Notes under the pieces: generated by a model
Databases searched by the model: none
What the model saw: only the letters and a program-made list of their open reading frames with translations
What the model was told of the DNA's origin: nothing
Translations under genes and position numbers: made by a program
Source: Nitrospiraceae bacterium
GTDB taxonomy: Bacteria > Nitrospirota > Thermodesulfovibrionia > UBA6902
Direction of reading: 5' to 3'
Length of the DNA stretch: 58,679 nt
Assembly: GCA_003599505.1 (NCBI GenBank)
Contig: QZKO01000010.1
Location: 1-58,679 of the forward strand
Shown here: positions 35,560 through 42,707 of the stretch, piece after piece
Numbering within the stretch: the first letter of the stretch is position 1
How the letters are laid out: each line of letters opens with the position of its first letter

Positions 35560-35640
35560 GCGACCTATTGGCTGAGTTTTAACGGGCTTGGGTATAGGTT
35601 GCGGGGTACTCGGTGTTACAGCACTGGGTACCCATTTTTA
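35560..35640 (+). ncRNA. Predicted small RNA 1 (promoter and terminator, no coding)
   Basis: A TTGACG (35525-35530) and TAAATT (35548-35553) pair 17 bases apart predicts a start near 35560. The transcript would end at an intrinsic terminator: a hairpin with stem GGGTAC/GTACCC, inner stem CGGTG/CACTG and loop TTACAG (35604-35633), followed by ATTTTTATTG. No start codon with a ribosome site lies between. It is antisense to sequence downstream of the opposite-strand 42-codon gene. Prediction from sequence signals only. Confidence 0.45.
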
Positions 35641-35690
35641 TTGTTATTAAATCCATTGGTGGCGATCTTCCCAAAATAAAATAATTCATG

Positions 35691-35819
35691 CTATCCGAAT
35701 ATGGGCCATGCTTTATAGCCGTATTCGGAGGCAACCATTAATTTACCAGTCCGCCAATGGCGGTACTTTTTGATAAACCTTCTGATTGCCTTTCGTGTAG
35801 ACTTCTTTTTGACTATCAT
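35691..35819 (-). CDS. 42-residue basic small protein
   Basis: A short gene with a strong ribosome site (AAAGGAG, 8 bases before the ATG). The product is highly basic and aromatic: MIVKKKSTRKAIRRFIKKYR at the start, then HWRTGKLMVASEYGYKAWPI, with no signal peptide or membrane helix. The Trp/Tyr/Gly-rich end looks like a conserved protein rather than chance. I do not recognise the family. TTGGGT and TATAAC on the minus strand (about 35867-35895) may be its promoter, interleaved with that of small RNA 2. The 10 bases AAGGCCACTC, complementary to its ribosome site-to-start spacer, recur in that small RNA. Confidence 0.55.
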   Translation of the reverse strand: MIVKKKSTRKAIRRFIKKYRHWRTGKLMVASEYGYKAWPIFG

Positions 35820-35846
35820 AAGGCCACTCCTTTCTGAGCGACCCTA

Positions 35847-35874
35847 TTGATATTAGGTGTGATTTTGTTATAAT
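35847..35874 (+). promoter_or_regulatory. Sigma-70-type promoter for small RNA 2
   Basis: TTGATA (35847-35852) and a perfect TATAAT (35869-35874) with 16 bases between. Transcription should begin near 35881. A 6-bp inverted repeat TTGGGT/ACCCAA lies at 35879-35894, over the predicted start, and could be an operator or a 5' hairpin. Confidence 0.6.
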
Positions 35875-35880
35875 GAAGTT

Positions 35881-35970
35881 GGGTACACACCCAATACGCC
35901 CCAAGGCCACTCAATTTATTAGGGGCTACTGGCAGATAAGCTCTGGAACAGCTTATCTGCCGTTTTATTT
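35881..35970 (+). ncRNA. Predicted small RNA 2 with perfect terminator hairpin
   Basis: About 90 nt from the predicted start to a textbook terminator: stem GGCAGATAAGCT / AGCTTATCTGCC (12 perfect pairs, loop CTGGAAC, 35931-35961) followed by GTTTTATTTTTATTT. An inner pairing GCCCC/GGGGC (35898-35925) and a 5' hairpin are also possible. It contains AAGGCCACTC (35903-35912), fully complementary to the spacer between ribosome site and ATG of the divergent small gene at 35819. There is no ATG within it. No known RNA family was recognised. Confidence 0.55.
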
Positions 35971-35974
35971 TTAT

Positions 35975-36460
35975 TTATTTCGCTTCTTCTATCGTTTTTA
36001 TAACACGCTTCGTTAATGGCATTAAATATTTTTTCCTGTTCTCCGTCTTTTTTGATGTTATTATTTCTCTTTTATCGAGTCTATAAAGCGCAATAAATAC
36101 ATCTCTTTTTATATCGCTTGAAGAAGACGTATAGCCACTCTTAATTAACTCTTCATAAACCTGCCCTGCATCTAAGTATGAGTCTGAGTTAGAAAGCACA
36201 TCAAGGACGGCCTGACTTAAAGACATGTTTTTATATTTTTCATTTAAGCTTTCAGGTGTAATGCGATTGAACGTCGATTCATCTAAAGGTAAATCTGATT
36301 GCACCATTTTTTCTTGTTCCAACAGTTTCACAGCCTCATAAGCGATGTGCATTTTTTCTTTTAGTGCATTGACCTTGTTTGCGTATTCTCTTTCGTATTC
36401 CTCAATTTCAGATTTATACTTTTTTATTAAACTGTTCAACATCGAGGCTTCTTTGTCCAT
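35975..36460 (-). CDS. Coiled-coil protein with C-terminal winged helix (HARE-HTH-like)
   Basis: A 161-residue protein: residues 8-50 are coiled coil (LIKKYKSEIEEYEREYANKV...), and residues 78-160 form a winged helix of the HARE-HTH type (SLSQAVLDVLSNSDSYLDAGQVYEELIKSGY, then DVFIALYRLDKREII). Such domains link DNA modification or restriction to effector proteins, or act as regulators. A TTGCAG/TAATAT promoter (-35 at 36518-36523, 17-base spacer) is on the minus strand. The gene is divergent from the Panacea pair and shares its control region. Confidence 0.65.
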   Translation of the reverse strand: MDKEASMLNSLIKKYKSEIEEYEREYANKVNALKEKMHIAYEAVKLLEQEKMVQSDLPLDESTFNRITPESLNEKYKNMSLSQAVLDVLSNSDSYLDAGQVYEELIKSGYTSSSSDIKRDVFIALYRLDKREIITSKKTENRKKYLMPLTKRVIKTIEEAK

Positions 36461-36540
36461 TTTAATACCTCCTTTTATCTAAGGATAATAACCCATATTA
36501 GCATATGTAAAATGATACTGCAAGTATTTAATTATGTCAC

Positions 36541-36624
36541 TTGACAATTGTCAAATGAGAATCTAATTGACAAGGTATGTGGTTTGATATATATACTGAT
36601 TGAAGGGTTTCCCGTATGGGAAAC
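36541..36624. promoter_or_regulatory. Promoter and palindromic operator of the Panacea pair
   Basis: A perfect 14-bp palindrome TTGACAATTGTCAA (36541-36554) is followed by TTGACA (36567-36572) and TATATA (36590-36595), 17 bases apart. Just downstream, at the expected transcription start, lies the inverted repeat GTTTCCC-GTAT-GGGAAAC (36607-36624). A repressor bound there would block the promoter, as in autoregulated toxin-antitoxin operons. The ribosome site CTGGAGG follows. Confidence 0.65.
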
Positions 36625-36656
36625 GCTTTAAGAAGTATATATAACTGGAGGCACAA

Positions 36657-37223
36657 ATGATCAAATTTAAATTCAATGAGAAAAAAGCAACTCAGGCTAC
36701 AGCCCTTTTGTTAAAAAATAATGACGGCAAAATGAATTACATGAAGTTAATCAAGTTGTTATATTTAATTGATAGAGAAGCACTTTCTTTATGGGAAAGA
36801 CCTATAACAGGCGATACGTATGTTTCAATGAAACGTGGCCCCGTATTAAGTAATGTTTTAGATTTAATCAATTATGGTGAAAATGTAAGTTCTTATTGGT
36901 ATAAATATATCAGCGAACCCTTAAACTATGAACTTCGATTAAGGGAATGCGATCCAGGTCAAGATTTATTAAACGAAAAAGAAATAGAAATAATTAATCA
37001 AATAGGGGATCAATTTAAAGATTTCAATCAATGGGAAATGGTTGAGCTTTGTCATGAGATGTTACCTGAATGGCGAGACCCCGGCACTAACACATGTAGC
37101 GAAATTCACATAAACGATATCTTTAATGCTATTCGCCCCAAATCAGACGAAGAACTGAAAGAAATTGAAGAAGAAGTAAATAATTTGGCCTACTTAAAAG
37201 AAGTTCTTGCAATTGAGGATTAA
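36657..37223 (+). CDS. Panacea-domain (DUF4065) antitoxin-like protein
   Basis: A 188-residue protein of the Panacea (PanA, SocA-like) fold: MNYMKLIKLLYLIDREALSLWERPITGDTYVSMKRGPVLSNVLDLI is the diagnostic core, followed by LNEKEIEIINQIGDQFKDFNQWEMVELCHEMLPEW. Published work describes this domain as an antitoxin that neutralises many unrelated toxins encoded next to it. Here the partner begins at the very next base after the stop codon. A palindromic operator lies upstream. AT-rich codon use suggests horizontal transfer. Confidence 0.85.
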   Translation: MIKFKFNEKKATQATALLLKNNDGKMNYMKLIKLLYLIDREALSLWERPITGDTYVSMKRGPVLSNVLDLINYGENVSSYWYKYISEPLNYELRLRECDPGQDLLNEKEIEIINQIGDQFKDFNQWEMVELCHEMLPEWRDPGTNTCSEIHINDIFNAIRPKSDEELKEIEEEVNNLAYLKEVLAIED

Positions 37224-37589
37224 TTGATAGTTCCGGGTTTTACTTTTCTTTCTCGCACACCTCGCTATGAAACACAACATCTCTATATCATTATTGTATT
37301 GCTGAATAATAATGAAGATGCAATTATGGTAAATGTCACTACCAAAAAAGAGAGTAGTGATACCTCATGTACCCTTTGTGTAGGAGATCATAGTTTTATA
37401 TCACGAGACTCTGTGATTAATTATAGGGATGCAAAAAAGCCTAAGGTAGCCTCGTTAATAACAGCGATTGAGAAAAGTATTATTACCCCAAATAGTCCCG
37501 TATCGGATAGTTTATTACAAAAGATTCTCTTAGGAGCTTTAAGTTCACCTTTTTTCCCTGAGGGCTTTAAACAGTATATTTCACAATAA
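37224..37589 (+). CDS. Putative toxin partner of the Panacea protein
   Basis: A 121-residue protein starting with TTG directly after the Panacea stop; GAGG five bases upstream supports that start and implies coupling. It is a beta-rich protein: HLYIIIVLLNNNEDAIMVNVTTKK, then TSCTLCVGDHSFISRDSVINYRDAK, with CxxC and GDHxFI motifs; the end is helical. Similar GDHPFI proteins occur beside putative antitoxins (from memory). The N-terminal strand pattern recalls PemK/MazF-like barrels, but catalytic residues cannot be assigned. Toxicity is inferred from gene position only. Confidence 0.6.
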   Translation: MIVPGFTFLSRTPRYETQHLYIIIVLLNNNEDAIMVNVTTKKESSDTSCTLCVGDHSFISRDSVINYRDAKKPKVASLITAIEKSIITPNSPVSDSLLQKILLGALSSPFFPEGFKQYISQ

Positions 37590-37730
37590 ACTATTTACCT
37601 TATTGTTTCTTCACCCACGCTGTCATTAACGGTTTTTGAATATCGACTTTCAAAAGTCAATCCCTGACATTTCAAGTTAGGACACTACCCCACGTTGGTA
37701 AAATTCCTTCCCCATTTTGGTAATCTACTA

Positions 37731-37928
37731 CTATAAAGGTCTTTTCAATACAACTACTGTTGAACTATCTTCAAGATATGATATTGGGAATACTGATATA
37801 ACTTCCCATCCTTCTTGTCCCAATTTATTCATATATTCTTCAAGCTCAAGTGTCTCCGTATCTTCTTTAAAAAAAGTTTGATTTGGGAAAGACATTGTAC
37901 GATATTCCCATCGTTGTATTTTCGACAT
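37731..37928 (-). CDS. DUF4177-family small protein
   Basis: A 65-residue protein with the DUF4177 pattern: RWEYRTMSF at the start, LEEYMNKLGQEGWEVISVFP in the middle and VVVLKRPL at the end. Function unknown; the fold is a small alpha-beta unit. It belongs to the AT-rich accessory block that also carries the Panacea pair. The 140 bases between it and the Panacea partner hold no recognisable feature. Confidence 0.7.
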   Translation of the reverse strand: MSKIQRWEYRTMSFPNQTFFKEDTETLELEEYMNKLGQEGWEVISVFPISYLEDSSTVVVLKRPL

Positions 37929-38011
37929 GACGTTATTTTACTATTATTGAAGATTATTTCAAAATGTACCAACGCCCCGCTGCCGGAAGGCGCAAAGAAA
38001 AAGTTGTACTT

Positions 38012-38039
38012 TTGCAACCTCCATGATTTATGGTATATT
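38012..38039 (+). promoter_or_regulatory. Promoter of argD predicting a near-leaderless transcript
   Basis: TTGCAA (38012-38017) and TATATT (38034-38039) are 16 bases apart. The argD ATG is 8 bases after the -10 element, so the message would have at most a couple of bases before the start codon. No ribosome-binding site is visible. Confidence 0.5.
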
Positions 38040-38047
38040 CTTAGGCA

Positions 38048-39241
38048 ATGGATAAAAAGCTCATTGATGAATCAAAGAAATATTTGATGAACACATACAA
38101 CCGGGCCCCTATCGTCCTGCGGAAAGGCAGGGGGATGAAGGTATGGGATTCCACAGGGAAAGAATACCTCGATTTTGTGGGCGGAATTGCGGTGAATTGT
38201 CTCGGCCACTGTCATCCCAAGGTTGTCATCGCCCTGCAGAAACAGGCGCAGCGACTTATTCATGTCTCAAACCTGTACCACATTGAGCCTCAGATAAGGC
38301 TCGCGAAATTATTAGTTGAAAATTCATTCGCCGACAAAGCCTTTTTCTGCAATTCAGGCGCCGAGGCCATAGAAGGGGCGATCAAACTCGCGCGAAAATA
38401 CGCGAAAGACCATGTCTCCCCTAAAAGATATGAAATCATAACCGCTGTCGGCTCGTTCCATGGGAGGACTCTTGCGGCGTTGAGCGCCACCGGACAGGAA
38501 AAATTTCAGAAGGGATTTGAACCGCTGGTCCCCGGATTCAGGTATGTGCCTTTTAACAATGCCGACGCCGTCAGGAAGGCGATTAATGCCGACACCTGCG
38601 CCGTAATGCTCGAACCGATACAGGGCGAAGGCGGCATAAGAGTGCCTTCCGGTAACTACCTGCAGCAGGTCCGCCAGATTTGTGATGAGAACAAACTGCT
38701 GCTTGTTTTTGACGAGATTCAGACCGGAATGGGAAGGACCGGAAAACTCTTCGCTTATGAACATTTCAGCGTGCAGCCTGATATCATGGCGCTCGCAAAG
38801 GGATTAGGCGGCGGGGCTCCGATAGGAGCGCTCCTCGCTAAAGAGCACGTAGCCGCGGCGTTTCAGCCCGGCGCCCACGCGTCCACCTTCGGCGGCAACC
38901 CCCTCGTGTGCGCGGCGGCCGCTGCAACTATAGAGACGCTGCTTGAGGACGGTTTCCTGCTCGACCACTGCCGCCGTATCGGCAAGTACTTTACAGACTG
39001 TCTTGAGAAGCTGAAAAAAGAATACTCATCCTACATCATCGAGGTCAGGGGGTTGGGACTGATGCTGGGAATGGAGATCACACAGGCAGGAGACCCGATA
39101 GTCGAATCATGCGCGAAGATGGGGATTCTAATAAATTGTACAAGCGGCAACGTGCTCCGCTTTACCCCCCCGCTCATTGTGACAGAAAAGGAAATTGATC
39201 ATCTGATTGACACACTTGAAGAAATTTTCGGAAGTCAGTAG
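38048..39241 (+). CDS. argD: Acetylornithine aminotransferase
   Basis: A PLP-dependent class III aminotransferase that converts N-acetylglutamate semialdehyde to N-acetylornithine in arginine synthesis (some also serve lysine synthesis). Signatures: FVGGIAVNCLGHCHP, FFCNSGAEAIEGAIKLAR, EPIQGEGGIRVPSG, LVFDEIQTGMGRTGKLFAYEH and the PLP lysine in DIMALAKGLGGGAPIGA. 397 residues. It leads argF and apgM in one transcription unit and has an unusual, probably leaderless start. The family alone does not separate it from ornithine or GABA aminotransferases; the adjacent argF supports argD. Confidence 0.92.
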   Translation: MDKKLIDESKKYLMNTYNRAPIVLRKGRGMKVWDSTGKEYLDFVGGIAVNCLGHCHPKVVIALQKQAQRLIHVSNLYHIEPQIRLAKLLVENSFADKAFFCNSGAEAIEGAIKLARKYAKDHVSPKRYEIITAVGSFHGRTLAALSATGQEKFQKGFEPLVPGFRYVPFNNADAVRKAINADTCAVMLEPIQGEGGIRVPSGNYLQQVRQICDENKLLLVFDEIQTGMGRTGKLFAYEHFSVQPDIMALAKGLGGGAPIGALLAKEHVAAAFQPGAHASTFGGNPLVCAAAAATIETLLEDGFLLDHCRRIGKYFTDCLEKLKKEYSSYIIEVRGLGLMLGMEITQAGDPIVESCAKMGILINCTSGNVLRFTPPLIVTEKEIDHLIDTLEEIFGSQ

Positions 39242-39254
39242 AAGGGGAACAGAA

Positions 39255-40157
39255 ATGAAAAAGGATTTTTTAACGCTTCTGGATTTGACCTCTGAAGAGC
39301 TGCAAGCTCTTCTCAGGCGCGCGGCCGAATTCAAGTCGGGAAAAGATGTCTCCGCGTGCCCTCTGATGGGGAAGAGCATAGGGCTTATGTTCAACAAGAC
39401 TTCGACGCGAACGCGGATATCTTTTCAGACAGGCATATACCAGCTCGGCGCACAGGCGATTTACATAAATACAAATGAACTCCAGCTTGGAAGAGGTGAA
39501 TCCCTTGAGGATACCGCGCGGGTCCTTTCAAGGTTTTTACACGGGATCGTAATAAGGACCTACGAGCACAGCACTATTGAAAAACTTGCCGCAAATTCCA
39601 CTATCCCGATAATCAACGGCCTTACGGACCTGCATCACCCCTGTCAGGCCCTTGCGGATGTATTGACGGTCCGGGAAAATAAGGGCCGGCTCAGGGACGT
39701 CCGCATGGCATATATCGGCGACGGCAACAACGTGGCCAATTCATTGATAGAGGCCGCCCTGCTAACGGGAATAGACCTCGTCCTTGCGTGTCCCAAGGGG
39801 CTTGAGCCCGACAGCATGGTTTTGGAGAATGCCCGTTCCGGGGGAGCGAAAGTAAGAGTCCTGACAGACCCTGCCGAAGCTGCAAAGGACGCCGATGTCC
39901 TCTATACGGATGTCTGGATAAGCATGGGACAGGAGAAAGAGGTCGAGAGGAAGAAAAAGAAGTTCGAGGGATACCAGATCAACAGGAGACTCGTATCTCT
40001 TGCAAAGCCTGACGCGATTGTTATGCATTGCCTGCCCGCGCACAGGGGTGAAGAAATAACGGATGAGGTGCTCGATTCTCCCCGGAGCGTCGTTATCGAC
40101 CAGGCGGAAAACAGGCTTCATACGCAGAAGGCGTTGCTTGAAATGCTGGTCAAGTGA
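39255..40157 (+). CDS. argF: Ornithine carbamoyltransferase
   Basis: This enzyme makes citrulline from ornithine and carbamoyl phosphate. Signatures are MFNKTSTRTRISFQTGIYQLG (carbamoyl-phosphate site STRTR), LTDLHHPCQALAD (HPxQ), YIGDGNNVANSLIEAA, and MHCLPAHRGEEITDEVLD (HCLP ornithine loop). 300 residues from the ATG at 39255, which has AAGGGGAA upstream; the frame is open to 39207 but that part overlaps argD. Together with argD it covers two steps of arginine synthesis. Confidence 0.95.
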   Translation: MKKDFLTLLDLTSEELQALLRRAAEFKSGKDVSACPLMGKSIGLMFNKTSTRTRISFQTGIYQLGAQAIYINTNELQLGRGESLEDTARVLSRFLHGIVIRTYEHSTIEKLAANSTIPIINGLTDLHHPCQALADVLTVRENKGRLRDVRMAYIGDGNNVANSLIEAALLTGIDLVLACPKGLEPDSMVLENARSGGAKVRVLTDPAEAAKDADVLYTDVWISMGQEKEVERKKKKFEGYQINRRLVSLAKPDAIVMHCLPAHRGEEITDEVLDSPRSVVIDQAENRLHTQKALLEMLVK

Positions 40158-40188
40158 ACCCTGGAACCCGTTGGCAACGGAGAGCGCC

Positions 40189-41406
40189 ATGAACATGCAG
40201 GAATTGATTAAGCCATTAATACAGAAGAATACCTCAAAGATCATAATGGTCGTCCTTGACGGGGTCGGCGGCCTTCCCGACGCTTCAGGGAGGACCGAGC
40301 TTGAAGCGGCTGATACGCCTAATCTCGACGCGCTTGCAAGGGGTTCCGCCTGCGGACTGCATATACCCGTGGCCCATGGGATCACGCCGGGAAGCGGGCC
40401 CGGTCATCTCGGCATATTCGGATATGACCCCCTTGAGTGCCAAATCGGCAGGGGGATACTCGAAGCGCTCGGTCTCGGTCTTGAAGTGAAAAAGACGGAT
40501 GTGGCGGTCAGGTGCAATTACGCGACTTTCAAAGACGGCGTTATCGCGGACAGACGCGCCGGGAGGGTCCCCACTGATCAGAGCAGGAAACTCACGGAGA
40601 GGCTGCAGCAGGAGATAGAAAAGATAGATGACGTCGAGCTCACTTTTGCGCCGGGCATGGAGCACAGGTTTGCAGTGCTCATGAGATTTCCAAACAACCT
40701 GGAGCCGGATGCGGCAATGCTGTCCGACACGGACCCGCAAAAGGAAGGCAAGGCGCCTCTGCCGCCTGCGGCGTTTTCAAAAAACGCGGAAAGGGTTTCA
40801 GCGATCGCGGAGAAGCTTATAAAGAAGGCGCATGAAATCCTGAGGAATGAGGAGAAGGCCAATTTCATCCTGACCCGGGGCTTTTCAAACATGCCTCATA
40901 TCCCGGTGTTCAAAGAGGCCTTCGGGTTGAAGGCATTAGCCATCGCGACATATCCGATGTACCGGGGGCTTGCGAAGCTCGTGGGCATGGAAACTCCGGC
41001 GCTTGAAGGGACCGTTGAGGATGAAATCAGCTTCCTGAAACAGAAATACAATGATTATGATTTTTTCTTTATGCACGTAAAGAAGGTCGATTCGTACGGC
41101 GAGGACGGTAATTTCGAGGGCAAGGCCGCGAGGATTTCGGAATTCGATAAACTGCTTCCTCAGGTGCTTGAATTAAAACCCGACGTCCTGGTCATAACCG
41201 GCGACCATTCAACCCCCGCAATGATGAAGGGACATAGCTGGCACCCGGTGCCTGTCCTCCTTAAATCACCTTATGTGCTCGGCAATATCTGCAATGCCTT
41301 TTCAGAGCGTGAATGCGTCAAAGGCGAACTCGGCATCCTTCCAGCATTGAATATCATGCCCTTGGCGCTGGCCCACGCATTAAGACTCAAGAAGTTCGGG
41401 GCGTAA
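40189..41406 (+). CDS. apgM: 2,3-bisphosphoglycerate-independent phosphoglycerate mutase, archaeal type
   Basis: Interconverts 3- and 2-phosphoglycerate in glycolysis. It belongs to the alkaline phosphatase superfamily (ApgM): MVVLDGVGGLPDASGRTELEAADTPNLDALA with the metal Asp, HGITPGSGPGHLGIFGYDP with the phosphorylated Ser, and ITGDHSTPAMMKGHSWHPVPVLL as the C-terminal metal site. 405 residues. The ATG at 40189 has GGAGAG upstream and the reading back to 40063 overlaps argF. The ApgM type is common in archaea and deep-branching bacteria. Confidence 0.92.
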   Translation: MNMQELIKPLIQKNTSKIIMVVLDGVGGLPDASGRTELEAADTPNLDALARGSACGLHIPVAHGITPGSGPGHLGIFGYDPLECQIGRGILEALGLGLEVKKTDVAVRCNYATFKDGVIADRRAGRVPTDQSRKLTERLQQEIEKIDDVELTFAPGMEHRFAVLMRFPNNLEPDAAMLSDTDPQKEGKAPLPPAAFSKNAERVSAIAEKLIKKAHEILRNEEKANFILTRGFSNMPHIPVFKEAFGLKALAIATYPMYRGLAKLVGMETPALEGTVEDEISFLKQKYNDYDFFFMHVKKVDSYGEDGNFEGKAARISEFDKLLPQVLELKPDVLVITGDHSTPAMMKGHSWHPVPVLLKSPYVLGNICNAFSERECVKGELGILPALNIMPLALAHALRLKKFGA

Positions 41407-41409
41407 GCA

Positions 41410-41494
41410 TGGTGCGAGAGAGGGGAGTTGAACCCCTACGGTGTTACCCACTGGATCCTAAGTCCAGCGCGTCTGCCAGTTCCGCCACTCTCGC
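41410..41494 (-). tRNA. tRNA-Leu (UAG)
   Basis: An 85-nt class II tRNA with a long variable arm and encoded CCA. The acceptor stem is GCGAGAG/CTCTCGC, the anticodon loop CTTAGGA gives anticodon UAG, reading CUN leucine codons. The T-arm loop contains the usual GTTCAAC-type sequence. Confidence 0.95.
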
Positions 41495-41599
41495 TGATTG
41501 ATTTTATAGGATTATTTCAAAATTGGTCAAACACTATGATCAAATTACGGCTGAAATTGCAGTTTTGGAGAGGACGCTCGGAGCGGGAGGGATGGACGA

Positions 41600-42640
41600 T
41601 TGCCGCTCAGGAGCAAAACAGCGGTGATCAGGCAGGATACTCCTGCTGCTGACATTCAGAAAATGAGTACAAGAAAAATTCTCTCAGCAGACATCGGGGG
41701 CACAAACAGCAGGTTCGGCTGTTTTGAGACGGATGCAGCGGGGAGGCTCGCCCTCGTGGGATCAAAATGGTTCAGGACAGGGGACGCGGACTCATTCACC
41801 CGCCTGATAACCATGGTGAATCAAAGTGATTTCCCCCTCAGGTCTTCCGACTCTGATATGGCTGTCTTTGCGGTTGCAGGGCCGGTTGAAAAAAACGGGG
41901 TCTACAGCGCTCCGCCTCTAATTCCGTGGGACATTGATATTACAAATGCGAGGGATGATTATGGCCTCAGGAGATGCGCCCTGATAAACGATTTTATTGC
42001 TCAGGCGTTCGCAACGAGGACCCCTGCCGGGAAGTCCGCGCAGGAAATATTGCCCGGTAATATTCCTCCTGACGGAACTGTTGCGGTGATAGGCGCCGGC
42101 ACAGGACTCGGAAAAGCAGCGCTTGTCCCCGGCAACGCAGGAAGTTATGTTGCCGTTCCCTCTGAAGGAGGACACGCGAGTTTCCCTTTTGTTTCTGATC
42201 CTGAGTTTAAATTTCAGAAGTTCGTTATGCGGGAACTCGGCGAAGAATACCTAACAGGAAATCATATCGTGTCGGGAAAGGGTTTAAGCCTTATACATAA
42301 GTTTCTTACCGGAGAAAAACTGGAGCCGAAGGAGGTTGTAACAAGATGCACGCCGGCAAGTGAAACGCTTGCCTGGGCAGCACGGTTTTACGGGAGGACC
42401 TGCCGTAATTATGCTCTGGAGGTGCTTTCGCTTGGCGGCATGTACATAGCAGGCGGTGTTGCCGCAAAACTACCCGGGATGCTTACTCATAAGGCTTTCG
42501 GTGAAGAGTTTCGCAGTTCAAAAACCATGTCGAGGATACTCGAACAGATATCCGTCTTTCTGATAACAAACGAAGAAAGCGGTCTCTGGGGAGCGGCTTT
42601 GCTGGGGCAACAGATGTTGAAAAAAGAGGGCGCTTTTTAA
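41600..42640 (+). CDS. glk: Glucokinase
   Basis: ATP-dependent glucokinase of the bacterial Glk family (not ROK-repressor type), phosphorylating glucose in the cytoplasm. ILSADIGGTNSRFGCFE is the ATP-phosphate site, VAGPVEKNGVYSAPPLIPWDID and LINDFIAQAFA (with the catalytic Asp) follow, and VIGAGTGLGKA plus PSEGGHASFPF are conserved. The TTG at 41600 has GGGAGG upstream and gives 346 residues; an ATG at 41663 matches the usual family start but has no ribosome site. ApgM and this gene put sugar metabolism on both sides of tRNA-Leu. Confidence 0.9.
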   Translation: MPLRSKTAVIRQDTPAADIQKMSTRKILSADIGGTNSRFGCFETDAAGRLALVGSKWFRTGDADSFTRLITMVNQSDFPLRSSDSDMAVFAVAGPVEKNGVYSAPPLIPWDIDITNARDDYGLRRCALINDFIAQAFATRTPAGKSAQEILPGNIPPDGTVAVIGAGTGLGKAALVPGNAGSYVAVPSEGGHASFPFVSDPEFKFQKFVMRELGEEYLTGNHIVSGKGLSLIHKFLTGEKLEPKEVVTRCTPASETLAWAARFYGRTCRNYALEVLSLGGMYIAGGVAAKLPGMLTHKAFGEEFRSSKTMSRILEQISVFLITNEESGLWGAALLGQQMLKKEGAF

Positions 42641-42707
42641 ATGCATTTTATAAATCAAAGAGAGAGGTCAAGGGGGTAGGGGTCCTTAAGTTATAAGGAG
42701 GCGAATC

